A stretch of DNA of 64,000 nt from Panicum virgatum (GCF_016808335.1 NC_053140.1:27832086-27896085), one strand, 5' to 3'. Shown: positions 47,457-59,219, counted from the stretch's first letter. The notes: generated by a model not told the origin, from the sequence alone. Numbers and translations are program-made.

Positions 47457-47469
47457 TGGTATCAAAGCC
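47457..47469 (+). other. R3 primer-binding site
   Basis: TGGTATCAAAGCC differs by one base from the usual methionine-tRNA PBS in R1 and R2. Confidence 0.85.
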
Positions 47470-47936
47470 GTATCGACTGTAGGACGAAGCCTAGATAGAA
47501 CTGGTCAAGTTGTAGGACTTCTTCTCTCCAATCCTTGCCTGCTGAAACTATTTTACTATTATACCCCTTGAATTCTATGACTTTTACTCGTCTTGCCTTG
47601 TTTTCTCTCTCTAAATAATAGTTTTCGTAGATTTTGGCTAGAATCAGTCATCTGACCACCATGAGTAGGAGCTAGGTGACCCTTTTATAGTAATACGATA
47701 GCACGTTCTGCGACGCATTGTGTTAGTCGAGTTGTGTGTTAAACTCGACTAAAGAATGAACTTTTGAATGCTTGTTTTTATGCAAATGTTTGATTTGGAT
47801 TTTTGGTTGATTGCATAGTTTAGTTGTTAAATTTATTTAATGAAAATCATTCCTAAGTTAAAGTTAATTAATTAATAAAACTGAGTTAGATCGTTGGGGG
47901 TAAAACCATCCACTCTATCCTCTCTACCTTATCATG
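47470..47936 (+). other. R3 native leader
   Basis: It is homologous to the R1 leader (5190-5660). The match stops at about CTTATCATGCC, where foreign DNA begins. No ORF. Confidence 0.75.
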
Positions 47937-48776
47937 CCTTGGGTTTCTGTCTTGTTTAGAAGAAGGATAGCGCGAAGAGAAGGTGATATCCAGAGATTCA
48001 CCGACGAGGACGTCGGTTTCTGTAAGGGGGTAGGGATGTGACACCCCGTCCTACAAATAGTACAAGAGAAGTTGAGAATCTCTCCAATGAAACAGAAGAA
48101 TTATGCTCTAGTTCCTTTTTCCCGGATTTATGTGACATTTATCTGGAGTTATCAGCAGTAATGCCTGTGCAGTGTTGTCTAAATAGGATAGAACCTTAAA
48201 TAATGGAGTTTTTTCTCTCTTCCTTGACCTTACCAATCTGTGTTTCCCTTTGCCCCAGTTCAGATGTCGGCAAAACAAAAAGACCTTGGAGACAGTGCAA
48301 TGGGTGATGGTGAGAAAACTTGCCAGTGTTGCCAATTCTATGGTGTTCCTTGTCGTCAAGTTCGTGCAGCTGAAGATGAAGCCACAACTAGGAGGAACCA
48401 GAGGTTGTTCTCCAGTACAAAGAGAAAGTGGTCTCGTCAAGAGCAGCTAGCAGAGGATTCCCTTTTCCTTGACGGCCCATCGGTCGACGAGCTACAGACC
48501 ATCCAGAAGAGAAAGGACCCTGAGTACTCTGCAGATACACAGGTCAAGAACCAAGCGCTCTATGATTATGTTGATGGGTTGACTATCACTATGAACGTGA
48601 TTCAGCCACACGGTCACAAGGAGTCCAAAGAGCAAGCAGCGGAAATAATGCGAGATGTGATGATGAGTTCACAAGGAGGACAGCCAAGTAGCCCCATTCA
48701 CCATCACCGCATGTGCTACAAATGCGGGCAAAAAGGTCATTATGCCAAAAGCTGTCCAGCACCTCAGAATCCACGG
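47937..48776 (+). other. Foreign segment captured by R3 in place of gag
   Basis: It does not match gag of R1 or R2. The first 120 bp resemble the end of another Ty3 element: TAAGGGGGTAGGGATG, a PPT, is followed at 48048 by TGTGACACCCCG, an LTR-like start. Next comes AT-rich intron-like sequence ending in a polypyrimidine tract and TTTGCCCCAG|TTCAG before ATG 48264. The rest is coding (about 150 codons) and reaches a CCHC knuckle. Homology to the family resumes near 48776 (GGCAGGACAACAGGGG). I infer capture by template switching, possibly of a gene fragment with an intron remnant. Confidence 0.75.
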
Positions 48777-51700
48777 CAGGCAGGACAACAGGGGCGCCCA
48801 GCCCAACCCAGGGCGCCAGCACAGGGCAGGGTGAACCACGTGACGGCCGAGTCAGCGGCCGAGGCTCCCAACGTGGTTATTGGTACGCTCATGGTTAATT
48901 CATATCCAGCTACAGTGCTTTTTGATACTGGTGCTACGCATTCCTTCATTACTCAGTCTTTTGTCGAGCATCATGGTATTCATACTAGCACATTAAAGAG
49001 GTGCCTGTTAGTATCTTCACCGGGAGGACAGTTGAGGTCTCACACTTACTGCCCGAGAGTCAGTATTTCCTTGAGGGGAGTAGAGTTCTGTACTGATCTG
49101 ATGGTGCTAGACACCAAGGGCATTGATGTCATTCTGGGAATGGAAACTCTGGCCAAATGGGGAGTTCGGATAGATTGTGCTCAGCGGACAGTCTTATTAT
49201 CAGCTTCCAGTGGCCAAGAGGTGGTTATCAGTGCAGTAGAGCCTTCTGGATTTCTTCATCAGATGGAGGCTAGACCCACGGACGGTATTCGCGTGGTGTC
49301 TGAATTCCCGGATGTCTTTCCGGATGATCTGCCAGGTATGCCGCCTGAACGCGCCATTGAGTTTTGTATTGATCTCTTGCCTGGCACAGCTCCTATTGCA
49401 AAGCGGCCCTACCGTATGGCACCTATAGAGCATGAAGAAGTTAAGAAGACTATTGATGAGTTGCTAGCCAAGGGCTATATCCGTCGCAGCTTCTCTCCTT
49501 GGGCTTTTCCATTGCTGCTAGTAGATAAGAAGGATGGCTCGAAGAGGATGTGTGTGGATTATCGGGAGCTGAATGCAGTTACTATCAAGAACAAGCATCC
49601 ACTGCCCCGTATTGAGGATCTCTTCGATTTGCTTCGAGGTGCTCGTATATTCTCGAAGATTGATCTTCGTTCGGGTTATTTTCAGTTGAGGATCCGTCCT
49701 GGGGATATTCCGAAGACGGCATTCACCTGCAAGTACGGGCTATATGAGTATACGGTCATGTCCTTCGGCTTGACTAATGCTCCGGCTTTCTTCATGCACC
49801 TGATGAACATGGTTTTCATGGATTATCTGGATGTCTTCGTGGTGATTTTCATTGATGATATTCTGATCTTCTCCAAGACAGAAGAAGAGCATGAGGAGCA
49901 TTTGAGGCTCGTGTTGCAGAGATTGAGAGAGCATCAGCTGTATGCCAAGTTCAGCAAGTGCGAGTTCTGGATTGACGAGGTGCCATTCCTCGGTCATGTT
50001 ATCTCTCAGGGAGGCATTGCTGTTGATCCGAGCAAGGTGAAGGATGTGCTCGAGTGGGAGACACCGCAGACAGTAAAGGAAGTCAGGTCATTCTTGGGCT
50101 TAGCCGGATATTATCGGAGGTTCATTGAGAATTTCTCCAAGATCGCGAAGCCTTTGACTTCTTTGCTGGAGAAGAATGTGGCTTTCGTATGGACTGATGA
50201 GCGTCAGATGGCCTTTGATGAGCTGAAGAAGAGGTTGACTACGGCGCCAGTCCTGACTCTACCGGACCAGACGAAGAGGTTCACCGTATATTGTGATGCT
50301 TCGAAGGATGGTCTTGGGTGTGTTCTGATGCAGGAGGGCAGAGTGATAGCTTATGCTTCACGGCAGTTACGCCGGCATGAGCTGAATTATCCTACTCATG
50401 ATCTTGAGTTAGCCGCAGTTGTGCATGCTCTGAAGATTTGGAGGCATTACTTGTATGGGCAGCGATGTGATATCTACACTGATCACAAGAGCCTCAAGTA
50501 TATTTTCACGCAGAATGAGCTGAATATGCGGCAGAGAAGATGGCTAGAGTTGGTCAAGGATTATGATCTGGAGATTCACTACCATCCGGGCAAGGCCAAT
50601 GTTGTAGCAGATGCTTTGAGCAGAAGGAGTTATGTCAACATGGCTGTTGCTTTCCAGATGCCTCCAGAGTTATGCGAGGAGTTCGAGCAGTTGAGTCTGG
50701 GCTTCATGCATCATACTTCGAGTGCAGCATTCGAGGCAGTACCGACTCTAGAGTCAGAGATCAGGCAGCATCAGAAAGATGATGAGAAGCTGCAGGAGAT
50801 TCGTGAGTTGCTCAAGAAGGGCAAGGCTCCTCATTTCAGAGAGGATGATCAGGGTACCTTGTGGTACAAGAACCGGATCTGTGTGCCAGATGTGAAGGAT
50901 CTACGGAAGTTGATTCTGAGTGAGGCCCATGATACAGCTTACTCTATTCATCCGGGCAGCACGAAGATGTATTATGATCTGAAGGAACGTTTCTGGTGGT
51001 ATGGGATGAAGCGTTCAGTGGCAGAGTACGTGGCTATTTGTGACACCTGTCAGCGTGTCAAGGCTGAGCATCAGAGGCCAGCAGGTCTATTGCAGCCTTT
51101 GAAGATTCCAGAGTGGAAATGGGAAGAAATCACTATGGACTTCATTGTTGGATTGCCTCGTACTCAGAAAGGGTACAACTCTATTTGGGTAGTAGTGGAT
51201 CGCCTGACGAAGGTTGCTCACTTCATACCAGTGAACACTACTTACTCCGGTGCCAGACTTGCGGAGTTGTACATCTCTCGGATTGTCTGCTTGCATGGTG
51301 TGCCCAAGAAGATCATATCTGACAGAGGGTCTCAGTTCACTTCTCGTTTCTGGGAGCAGCTCCATGATTCGTTGGATACGAAGCTGCGATTCAGTACGGC
51401 TTATCACCCTCAGACAGATGGACAGACAGAGAGAACCAACCAAGTGTTGGAGGATATGCTGAGAGCTTGTGCTATTCAGTATGGTACTAGTTGGGATAAG
51501 TGCCTGTCATTTGCTGAGTTCTCATATAACAACAGCTATCAGGCCAGTCTGAAGAAGTCACCCTTTGAGGCATTGTATGGCAGAAAATGCAGGACTCCTC
51601 TCTATTGGGATCAGATTGGTGAAAAGCAGCTCTTCGGTCCTGAGATCATAGATGATGCAGAGCAGATGGTTCAGGCAGTGCGAGAAAATCTGAGGATTGC

Positions 51701-52187
51701 ACAGAGCAGACAGAAGAGCTATGCAGACGGCAAACGGAGAGACCTGACTTTCAGTGTCGGTGATTATGTATACCTGAAGGTGTCTCCGATGAGAGGAATC
51801 CGCAGATTCAATGTCAAAGGGAAGTTAGCACCTCGGTATGTGGGGCCATTCAAGGTGCTAGAGCGGAAAGGCGAAGTTGCTTATCGCCTGGAGTTACCTC
51901 TCAGTCTCTCAGGAGTTCATGATGTTTTTCATATATCTCAGCTGAAGAGGTGTTTGCGAGTACCCGAGGAGCAGGCACCCCTGGATGGAGTAGATGTCCA
52001 GGAGGATCTGACTTATACTGAGCATCCGGTGAAGATTCTGGAGACGTCAGAGAGGGTTACTCGGAACAAGCGCATCAAGATGTGCAGAGTTCAGTGGAGT
52101 CATCACAGTGAAGCTGAGGCTACATGGGAGCGAGAAGATGAGTTGAAGAAGACATACCCAGATCTCTTTGCTAGCCAGCCCAGCTAA
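48264..52187 (+). CDS. pol: R3 chimeric polyprotein: novel head fused to PR-RT-RH-IN-chromodomain, intact, 1307 aa
   Basis: The first ATG in the frame is 48264, directly after a splice-acceptor-like CCCCAGTTCAG. Residues 1-150 are of unknown origin: a Cys cluster ([11 protein letters not shown]), a basic stretch ([11 protein letters not shown]) and an acidic helical part. A CCHC knuckle, C151 to C164, follows. Protease DTGATHS is near D221. RT has FIDD at D531-D532 and RNase H lies around 677. Integrase has HHCC (about 888-925) and catalytic D959, D1020 and E1056 with canonical D-35-E spacing. A chromodomain forms the last 60 residues. No stop or frameshift is present. It lacks the family capsid, so particle assembly would need gag from another element. 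Confidence 0.93.
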   Translation: MSAKQKDLGDSAMGDGEKTCQCCQFYGVPCRQVRAAEDEATTRRNQRLFSSTKRKWSRQEQLAEDSLFLDGPSVDELQTIQKRKDPEYSADTQVKNQALYDYVDGLTITMNVIQPHGHKESKEQAAEIMRDVMMSSQGGQPSSPIHHHRMCYKCGQKGHYAKSCPAPQNPRQAGQQGRPAQPRAPAQGRVNHVTAESAAEAPNVVIGTLMVNSYPATVLFDTGATHSFITQSFVEHHGIHTSTLKRCLLVSSPGGQLRSHTYCPRVSISLRGVEFCTDLMVLDTKGIDVILGMETLAKWGVRIDCAQRTVLLSASSGQEVVISAVEPSGFLHQMEARPTDGIRVVSEFPDVFPDDLPGMPPERAIEFCIDLLPGTAPIAKRPYRMAPIEHEEVKKTIDELLAKGYIRRSFSPWAFPLLLVDKKDGSKRMCVDYRELNAVTIKNKHPLPRIEDLFDLLRGARIFSKIDLRSGYFQLRIRPGDIPKTAFTCKYGLYEYTVMSFGLTNAPAFFMHLMNMVFMDYLDVFVVIFIDDILIFSKTEEEHEEHLRLVLQRLREHQLYAKFSKCEFWIDEVPFLGHVISQGGIAVDPSKVKDVLEWETPQTVKEVRSFLGLAGYYRRFIENFSKIAKPLTSLLEKNVAFVWTDERQMAFDELKKRLTTAPVLTLPDQTKRFTVYCDASKDGLGCVLMQEGRVIAYASRQLRRHELNYPTHDLELAAVVHALKIWRHYLYGQRCDIYTDHKSLKYIFTQNELNMRQRRWLELVKDYDLEIHYHPGKANVVADALSRRSYVNMAVAFQMPPELCEEFEQLSLGFMHHTSSAAFEAVPTLESEIRQHQKDDEKLQEIRELLKKGKAPHFREDDQGTLWYKNRICVPDVKDLRKLILSEAHDTAYSIHPGSTKMYYDLKERFWWYGMKRSVAEYVAICDTCQRVKAEHQRPAGLLQPLKIPEWKWEEITMDFIVGLPRTQKGYNSIWVVVDRLTKVAHFIPVNTTYSGARLAELYISRIVCLHGVPKKIISDRGSQFTSRFWEQLHDSLDTKLRFSTAYHPQTDGQTERTNQVLEDMLRACAIQYGTSWDKCLSFAEFSYNNSYQASLKKSPFEALYGRKCRTPLYWDQIGEKQLFGPEIIDDAEQMVQAVRENLRIAQSRQKSYADGKRRDLTFSVGDYVYLKVSPMRGIRRFNVKGKLAPRYVGPFKVLERKGEVAYRLELPLSLSGVHDVFHISQLKRCLRVPEEQAPLDGVDVQEDLTYTEHPVKILETSERVTRNKRIKMCRVQWSHHSEAEATWEREDELKKTYPDLFASQPS

Positions 52188-52204
52188 ATCTCGGGACGAG
52201 ATTT

Positions 52205-52222
52205 CTTTAAGGGGGTAGGGTA
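52205..52222 (+). other. R3 polypurine tract
   Basis: CTTTAAGGGGGTAGGGTA lies directly before the 3' LTR. Confidence 0.85.
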
Positions 52223-55200
52223 TGTAACACCCTAATTTTAAATTTCAGTATTTATTAATAAATTAATTGGCTTTAGTTAATTTTTTTAAGGTTTATTGTG
52301 TTTAGTTGGCATTTAATCTAATTTTTGTCCCTAATTAATTAAAATTTATCATAGGTTTAAACCTTTTGTTGCATTCATGCTGGTGCATAATTTTGTTTGA
52401 GTGTGGGTGAATTCAAATTTTATTTGAATTCAAACTTTGATTGGTTTAGAAATAGAAAAGAAAGAGAAAATAGAAATAGAAAACAAAACCCTCAACCAAA
52501 CCCAAACCCCACTCTAACCCGGCCCAAAAACCCACCAGCTCAAGCCCATCCTCCCTCTCCCTTCCCGCGGGTCACTTCGGCCCAGACTCCCCCGCACGGC
52601 CCGCTCCCACGGCCTGCCTTCGCGCTGCGGCCCACGCCCGCGGCCCATCACCCTTCTTCCCCCCGGTCCGCTCGCGCTCGGCCCAGCCACCGCGAGCGCT
52701 CAGCAGGCCCGCACCGCAGCCGCTCGCCGCCAGCGCGTCGCCTCTCCCCCGCCTCACCCCGCTGACACCCGGGCCCCCCTCGTCAGCTCTATCTTCCCCG
52801 TCTCCTTCGCGCGCGCCAACGGAAACCGCCGCGATCCCCGGCGAACCCCGCGCCCGAATCCCGCACGCCGAGACCGGCCCTCCCTTCTTAAACCGCCCTG
52901 GCCCTCCCCAGCGCCCCATCTCCCCACACAGCCGCCACCCCTACGCCCCAGCGCCAACCCCGCGACCTCCGCCCGACGCAGAGCACCGCGCCGCCGCGGC
53001 CACGTCGCCTTGCCGCGCCACCACCCCTGCCAAGCTCTCCCAGAACTCCGCCCCGAGTCCAGGCTTCGCCTCTAGCCCTCTAACCTCGACCACAACCTTT
53101 ACAGCGCCGGAATTTCCGCCAAGGGCCGAACGCCGGTGAGTAACCCGCCTTTCGATTTCTCGCCGCCGGTGGTCCTTGACCCGTCCTGACCCCTTGGTTT
53201 GCTCCGCAGCCTCGCCCCGAGTGGGTCCGCGCCGTCCAGAAGCTCGGGAGCGCCCTCCTTCAACCCCTCCTCAAGCGCCGCCTCTGCGCCGCCGCCAAAC
53301 TCGCCGCCGACCCCTCCCCGCTACGGATCCGTCCACCCCGCGCCCTCGGTGAGCCACGCCTCGGTCCGTTCTATCTTTTGGCACTAGTTTTTGTGGATCC
53401 GAAGCCCCAGCACCCCCAGAACCCCGTTCGCCGGCGATGCTCCGCCGTGCACACCCGCCACCGCCGCCACACACGCCGTTTCGAACCCCAATCCACTGCT
53501 CTGAGCGCATGTGTGCATTACGCATGCCACGGGCTTGCCCCACGACCAAAACCCGGCCCGAAGTGACCCCTGGAGCGCCGTTTTGGCCTTCCCCGTCGAG
53601 CTTGCCGCCGCGGAGCAGAGCTCCGGCGAGCTCCGCCGCCGCCCGCGCGCCCTTCTGTTCTCAGCCGTCGGATCCAAAAGCGATGGCCACGATTAGATCA
53701 ACCCCCATTCAGATCCAGGTCGCCAGATCGCGATCCAACGGCCAATATCCTAGGATACCGTTTCGCTGTGGCAATTTTGTTAAAGAACCCCCCAGTTCTC
53801 CCAGAATCAACCCGCAGTCCACCTATTTTGAAAAATAATCGCAGATAGGCCCAAAACTTTGCAAGAACACCCCTGAGCTTCCTAGAATTTGAACCCGCCG
53901 TCCAGGCTTAGTCCTTTTGCGTGTTAGCCCCTAGATCTTTTCAGTATTTACGTTTCAGCCCCTGGTTTTTGTAGAAAAGCCCCTGAAACTTCAGTTTTCT
54001 TACAAATAAGCCCCTGAACCTTGTTTTTGGCCTAGTTTATGCGTTTTAGCTCCGATTTTAGCGTTCTTTATATCCACGCGATCGTTGTAACGCGTAGAAT
54101 AGTTCTAGAGTAGTTTTGTGCGCTGTTTTTATGTATTGATGTACTGTTTCTTAGTTTTTGTTAATGTTTGCTTGTATGCTTATTTTTGTGCATTGTTTTG
54201 GCCATGTGTTCGTGAGTAGACGTTGATCCATCTGAGGAGCCTCAGTACCAGTACCCAGAGCAGCAGCCGTCTTCCGAGCATTTTGAGCAGCAGCAGGAGC
54301 AGTACGAGGAAGGCAAGTATAACATGAACAACCTATCATCTTTAAATACATTTTCATACTGCATTTCAATACTGTATGCCTATAAGGACTTTCCTAGCCA
54401 CTTTATATCCTTTATTTATACCTTTGGGTTGCATTATGGTTAGTTGTGCTAGGTTGCTGCGCTATAACACACTCTGGTCCTTTTTAATTAATTTGATTAA
54501 TGTTTTACTTGAACTTAATTCTGAGAGTGGCACTCTGTGTGGCTTGAGTGGCTCACTTCTCGTTAAAAGATGTTTTTTTAGAAACATGGTTTAGGGGGCC
54601 AGCACGGTGCTTACTGCCTGGTTGGCCACTCTCCATAAGGACCGGTTCATAGAGCGACAACCTGGGACAACAGCGCTACCACAAGGCTAGAATGGGATAG
54701 ACTTGGCGTAATAACTAGATCTTTTTGGTTTGGAGTAACTTACCTGCGGGGCAAGAGTAGTAAGCTTCAATGGTCCCTGCTCCTCCGGCTTGGTCTGTGC
54801 TTGGATTGCGCTCCTGTGCTTGTACCCCCGGAGGTGGGCCCCATCGTCGCCGACCTAACTCTCGCGGTTACGCCTTACCAACGAGATTCTTTTTAAAGGC
54901 CTCGTAGTGAGTCGCTGGCCATCTCACCTAAGGAAGTGTGATGAACAACTGGCGTAGCTCACGACTTGTGGGTAAAGATGTGCAACCTCTGCAGAGTGTA
55001 AAACTGGTATACTAGCCGTGCTCACGGTTATGAGCGGCCCAGATCCTCCTTTTGATTAGTGAAGTTATCTCCTTCCGACGAGGGAGGTGCTTCTCGGGGT
55101 TTACCTTGGTGGCTTGGTTTTGGTTTGGCTTCTCAGTAGTTACATGATTTAAACTTGATTAATTACTATGTAACTGGGTTAATGGTAATTCATCAACTAG

Positions 55201-55689
55201 TAGTAAATAGCTTAAATAAAATCTTGCCAACACTTAAAAGCTAATGCAGTTGAGTCAGCCAGCCTAGAGCCTCATAGTTTGTGTTATACTTGTTGAGTAC
55301 AAGTTGTGTACTCACTCTTGCCTCTTCTCTACTTTTTCCTCTCGGCTACGCTACTGCTGCTCAGTTCCTGCCGACACGAGGGAGTTCGTCCAGCGCTACC
55401 AGGACTACGAGGACTTCTAGGTGCTTCGTCTCCCAGTCGACGTCCCTGTGGCGCCCTGCTTCAGCTTCGGAGAGCTTTATCGTATTTTTTTTTTTTTTTT
55501 GTACTTCGCTTCCGCTGTATCAGACATTTTGTCATTATTGTAATAAATAACATTCGTATTCGCTTTATTATGTCTTTTTACGTGATATGTGCTATGATAT
55601 ACTGTTCATTCTGTTGTATATACGTGTGACTTGATCCTGGCACGTATATGATTGCTCGGTTTATGTTCTTTTATAAACCGGGTGTTACA
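52223..55689 (+). repeat. R3 3' LTR
   Basis: This 3467-bp LTR is almost identical to the 5' copy. Poly-T spans 55485-55500. It ends at TSD GGGAG. Confidence 0.95.
53210..55420 (+). other. Spliced-looking LTR ORF in R3 3' LTR
   Basis: Exons correspond to those of the 5' LTR: 53210-53348, 54220-54312 and 55365-55420. The single LTR substitution (A54257) changes one Pro-codon neighbourhood base in exon A and leaves the frame open. Confidence 0.45.
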
Positions 55690-55694
55690 GGGAG

Positions 55695-56467
55695 TGAAGA
55701 AATGAAACACACCACACACCCAACTCAACTCACCTTTCTCCCTTGGAGCTTGAGGCCTTCATCCTAGATGCTTAGGTAGACTAGGAGGTGTAGAAGAAGA
55801 GGAGGAGAGTGAGGAGGAGTCGGGAGAAGTGCCGGGGTTGTCGGCACTCTTCTCCGCTTGTACCTCAACAGATGCTTATTCAGTTGTAAGTATTCGAGAC
55901 TTTCTTATTTAGAATTAGAGTTTAGATCGCAAGTTATCATCTCTGCCTTATATAAGTTGATGTGTATGCTTAGAGAGTAGAATTTGATCTTAGCTTAAGA
56001 CCCCGGATAAAAAAGGGTAGTCTTGGCCAGGGCTAAGGTTAGTAGGGAAAGGCGTAGACGTGGTGTCTAGGCTGGACTATACCACTCAGTTGTCAGATAG
56101 TCCCACGGTTTCTAGAGGTAGCCAGTAGGTGGTGACAGCCCTGTTCGAGCCCTAGTAATCCTCCACGTTCGGATATTGGATAGAGCACGTATTACTGGAG
56201 CTATTGGCTTGTATAAGCCAGTCGAAACTAGTAGCTCGAAGTATAACGGCGACGTGATCTCTTCTTCTAAGCATAGATTCTAGATCTTAGCAAGTACTCT
56301 CTTCTATCTCCCTTACACAGGCGTGTGTGTCCTTGGATGAGCCTGAACCCGTAGATAGTGCACTCATGTTCCCCAGTGGATTCGATACTCTGCAATACTC
56401 TTGGGTGAAAGCTACAGTGGTATCCGTGCGCTTGCGAATTTATTCGTGTTGTTACAAAGTACCAATA
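55695..56467 (+). repeat. Athila-B 3' LTR, second part
   Basis: It continues from 43990 after R3. Its sequence is the inverted counterpart of much of 37113-37740 in Athila-A. It ends TTACAAAGTACCAATA (CAACA expected, so the last dinucleotide is altered). Joined length is about 1278 bp. Confidence 0.8.
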
Positions 56468-57345
56468 GGGGCCAGGCACGGCAGCCTCCTTCCCCCTCCC
56501 ATGAGCCGCCTTCCTCCCGAGCTCCAGGGGTGGTCCTCTTCTCCCCATCCTCCTCCGTGCGTGGGGCGGCGACCCTCCCCTACTCCCACAGTGGCGAGCG
56601 CGGACAGCGGAGCGTGGTGCGGGTGGCAGGGCGGGTCCCTCCCCGCTGCCGCGGCACGCAGGCGGGCAAGCTCCCCGGCGAGCTTCGAATCGGTGGCGGG
56701 CCTCCTCCTCCCCGGCAAGCTTCGAATCGGTGGAGGGCCTCCTCCTCCCCGGCCATGGCGGGTCCATGCCAGCGCCCCCTCACTCCTCTCCCTCGCGGCC
56801 ATGGCGGGCCGCCGGATCCGCCCGGGGCCATGTTGGCGGGCGTGCCATGCGCCGCGGCCCCGGCCATCCCTGGCGGCATGCCTCCCCGGGCGGGCGAGCA
56901 GCGCGCCGCCACGGGCGGGCGAGCCGCGCGGCCGTGGGCGAGCGTGCCATGGGCGGAGGAGGGCCTCGCCACGGCGGATGAAGGAGGGCCATGCAGCGGA
57001 GCAAGGGCCATGTGGCGGAGCAGGGGCAGCCATGGGCGAGCACGAAGCAGGGGCGGATGGCAGGGCGCGGCGTTGGCGCAGCAACGGGGGATGAGACAGC
57101 AGAGGAGCAGAGACGAGAGAAAGAGAGGATAAGGGGCAATTTGGTAATTTTTGATGGGTGGGCCAGGCTACCAGCCACGTCACAAAACTGCTGCCATGTC
57201 ATAGCAATACCGCTCTGGTTTCGGCTCAGGGGGGTATTTTGCACGGTTTGGTTAGTTCAAGGGTGTGGGATGCCCGGTTTTGTAGTTCAGGGTTCAAAAT
57301 CGGATGATCGTGATAGTTTAGGGTCCAAAAACGGACTTTACCCTA
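56468..57345. repeat. GC-rich interspersed repeat, family not assigned
   Basis: The first 650 bp are very GC-rich, with imperfect repeats (CTTCGAATCGGTGG twice near 56680-56740) and open frames in several directions, none convincing. The last 200 bp (about 57150-57345) resemble a common grass intergenic repeat ending GTCCAAAAACGGACTTTACCC. It is probably a non-autonomous DNA element truncated on the left by Athila-B. I see no transposase. Confidence 0.4.
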
Positions 57346-57371
57346 ATAAATACAGCATTGCATCAGCTGGA

Positions 57372-57522
57372 TCAACTAAAAGTCCATCCAGTGTTCTCCT
57401 GCTGTGGAATCCCTCCTCCCTGGTAATCCAAGTGGTCCAACAGGCTATTATCTTCGTCTCCAAATAATGGCCCAGGATCTCCACAAGTCCCCTCCAGATT
57501 TATCTCAGGATATGTACTCCAC
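57372..57522 (-). CDS. Probable terminal exon of a host gene
   Basis: On the minus strand a good acceptor (GCTGAACTTTCAG, AG at 57524-57523) opens a 151-bp exon that stays open for 49 codons to TGA at 57374-57372. The protein end reads STYPEINLEGTCGDPGPLF and later IPQQENTGWTFS. It is acidic and Gly-rich with normal composition, quite unlike the surrounding repeats. I do not recognise the family. Upstream exons would lie to the right. A short candidate at about 57668-57755 (EEARRYLTLVPMRQS) is possible but its splice sites are weak. The exon may be a live gene end or a captured fragment. Confidence 0.45.
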
Positions 57523-58558
57523 CTGAAAGTTCAGCAAAGAACAAATCTGAATATCATGAGCATATAACATAACTCGATCGATTATACGTCTGAATTCTGA
57601 ATAGCTCAGTGCACATAAAATTACCATGAGAAACAATGGGTACAAACCAACATGACTGAAGCAGCAAAATTATAGCCTTATTGGTGTCCTGTGTGCGGGA
57701 TTGCCTCATAGGAACTAATGTCAAATACCTACGAGCCTCTTCACATTTCAAAAATTATTAAATATGATTCAAGTTGTTAAGAAATGATGCTGATTCGCTC
57801 TTGCAGGCAATGTGGAGATATACCCAATCACTTAGCGTAAAAGTACCAGGTTTGCAGCTTAAGAAAGAGCAGACCTTAACAAAACTACAGAGTATGCCAG
57901 CCAAAAATAAAAATACAAAAGATTAATTATGAAGTGAAAGGAAAGGCAAAGGCAATACAGTCATGACTCGACCTTAGCAGTATGTTTCATGAAAGATACT
58001 ACAGGATAGTGATTTCAAATCTAAAGCCCTGTCAGAATCAAACAAACCCAAAACTGATATTTAAAAGGCTTCTCTGGTCAAAATTTGGCAGCGCATATCA
58101 GAGAACAAACCAACAAGTCTTTCACTACTTTTCACTGGTCGCAACAAAATTCTAAAAATCAGAGGGTTCAGCTATTTTGTTTAAGAAAAACCATCCGCAA
58201 TTTGTTTTTGAGAGACATCACATAATGCAGTTATATGTTCAGCTTCAGAAATATTTTCCACAGAGTGTAATCTCCAGAAACACAAGTGCATACTGTCTAG
58301 AGAATCAACCATTCGAATTCAAGGAGAAAATAATTATATAGTTATTACGTATAATGTCTAGCACCCCACACTTAGAGTAGTATCCTACTTTTCCTTCGAA
58401 ACTGGAACACACAGATCAACATTGTGGCTCATATGCATTGCCAGAGAAGTGCATACATCATACTGGCAAACCAGACATTGATGATTAATCACAACTGCTC
58501 AGCTCAGCTCAACCATTAAGTAATCTCCAGTTCTCCACAAACAACTCCTAGAATTCTC
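57523..58558. other. Low-complexity-free AT-moderate DNA, no assigned gene
   Basis: No long ORF or repeat signature was seen. It may be intron and upstream sequence of the minus-strand gene ending at 57372. Confidence 0.35.
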
Positions 58559-58599
58559 CGCTACTACAAAAACGATTTGTAGCAACGCCTCATTTGTTT

Positions 58600-58815
58600 T
58601 TAGGGGTGGACCAAAAAATCACCCGTCCCTATAAATGGCGCGAGGGTACTGTAGAAACAATCCGCCCATAAAGATGGCATCTGTAGGGGCGGCTGACCCC
58701 CTCTGCCGCCCCTGAAAATGGGAGCCATTTTCAGGGGCGGGTGGGGGGTCAGCCCCTAAAAATGCCCTCATTTTCAGGGGTGGCTGAGGGGGTGAGCCAC
58801 CCCTAAAAATGATTT
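58600..58815. repeat. CACTA left subterminal repeats
   Basis: Alternating TTTTCAGGGGCGG and its complement GCCGCCCCTGAAAA form imperfect palindromes. Confidence 0.7.
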
Positions 58816-59166
58816 CTCAATTTATTCGAAAAATTCATTTATTTCAAATGAAGATGCAAAATACTTCAAAACAACGTGTAATTTTTACCATAAGCATGTA
58901 CTGTCATGTAGAATTGTACAAAAATATGAAAAATATAATTCAACACATTTAGAGTTAAAGTGTATGGAAAACACAAAGTTAGCCTTAAGTTGTACGACAT
59001 AGTAGTGTGACATAGTATACATTGTTATTTGAAAATATTTATTCATTATATGCTATGAAATATGATTTTGATATTTTTCTTATGTTACGCATATCTTATT
59101 TTTCCTATGGTGAAAATTTTAGTATTTATAATGCGTTTTATTATTTTTTTGTATTAATCCATTTTT
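58816..59166. other. AT-rich CACTA interior
   Basis: No ORF or repeat unit was identified. Confidence 0.4.
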
Positions 59167-59219
59167 TTGAATAATTTAGAAAAATATTTGTTGGGGCAGG
59201 CCGGGCCGCCACCCGCCCC

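Larger units (their letters stand above)
43991..55689 (+). mobile_element. R3: young Tekay/Del-type chromovirus with replaced gag
   Basis: It has LTRs 43991-47453 (3463 bp) and 52223-55689 (3467 bp), with a perfect 5-bp TSD, GGGAG, at 43986-43990 and 55690-55694. The LTRs appear identical except for G46025/A54257 and a poly-T run of 12 versus 16. The PBS carries one change. Native leader sequence ends near 47936. About 840 bp of foreign DNA then replaces gag, and a single intact ORF runs to 52187. PPT and 3' LTR are normal. Confidence 0.95.
38613..56467 (+). mobile_element. Athila-B: Athila-lineage Ty3 element, 3' half, interrupted by R3
   Basis: It contains RT from its middle onward, RNase H, integrase, a third ORF, PPT and a split 3' LTR. 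The 5' half would lie left of the window beyond Athila-A. R3 (43991-55689) sits in the LTR with TSD GGGAG. RT, integrase and layout match the Athila lineage. Confidence 0.85.

Noticed and set aside
48240..48263. GTG start giving eight extra residues on the R3 ORF
   Set aside because: These bases are the polypyrimidine tract and splice acceptor; the first ATG is at 48264.
56267..57467. Long Arg/Gly/Ala-rich ORFs on both strands
   Set aside because: Composition-driven frames in a GC-rich repeat, with no domain or conserved motif.
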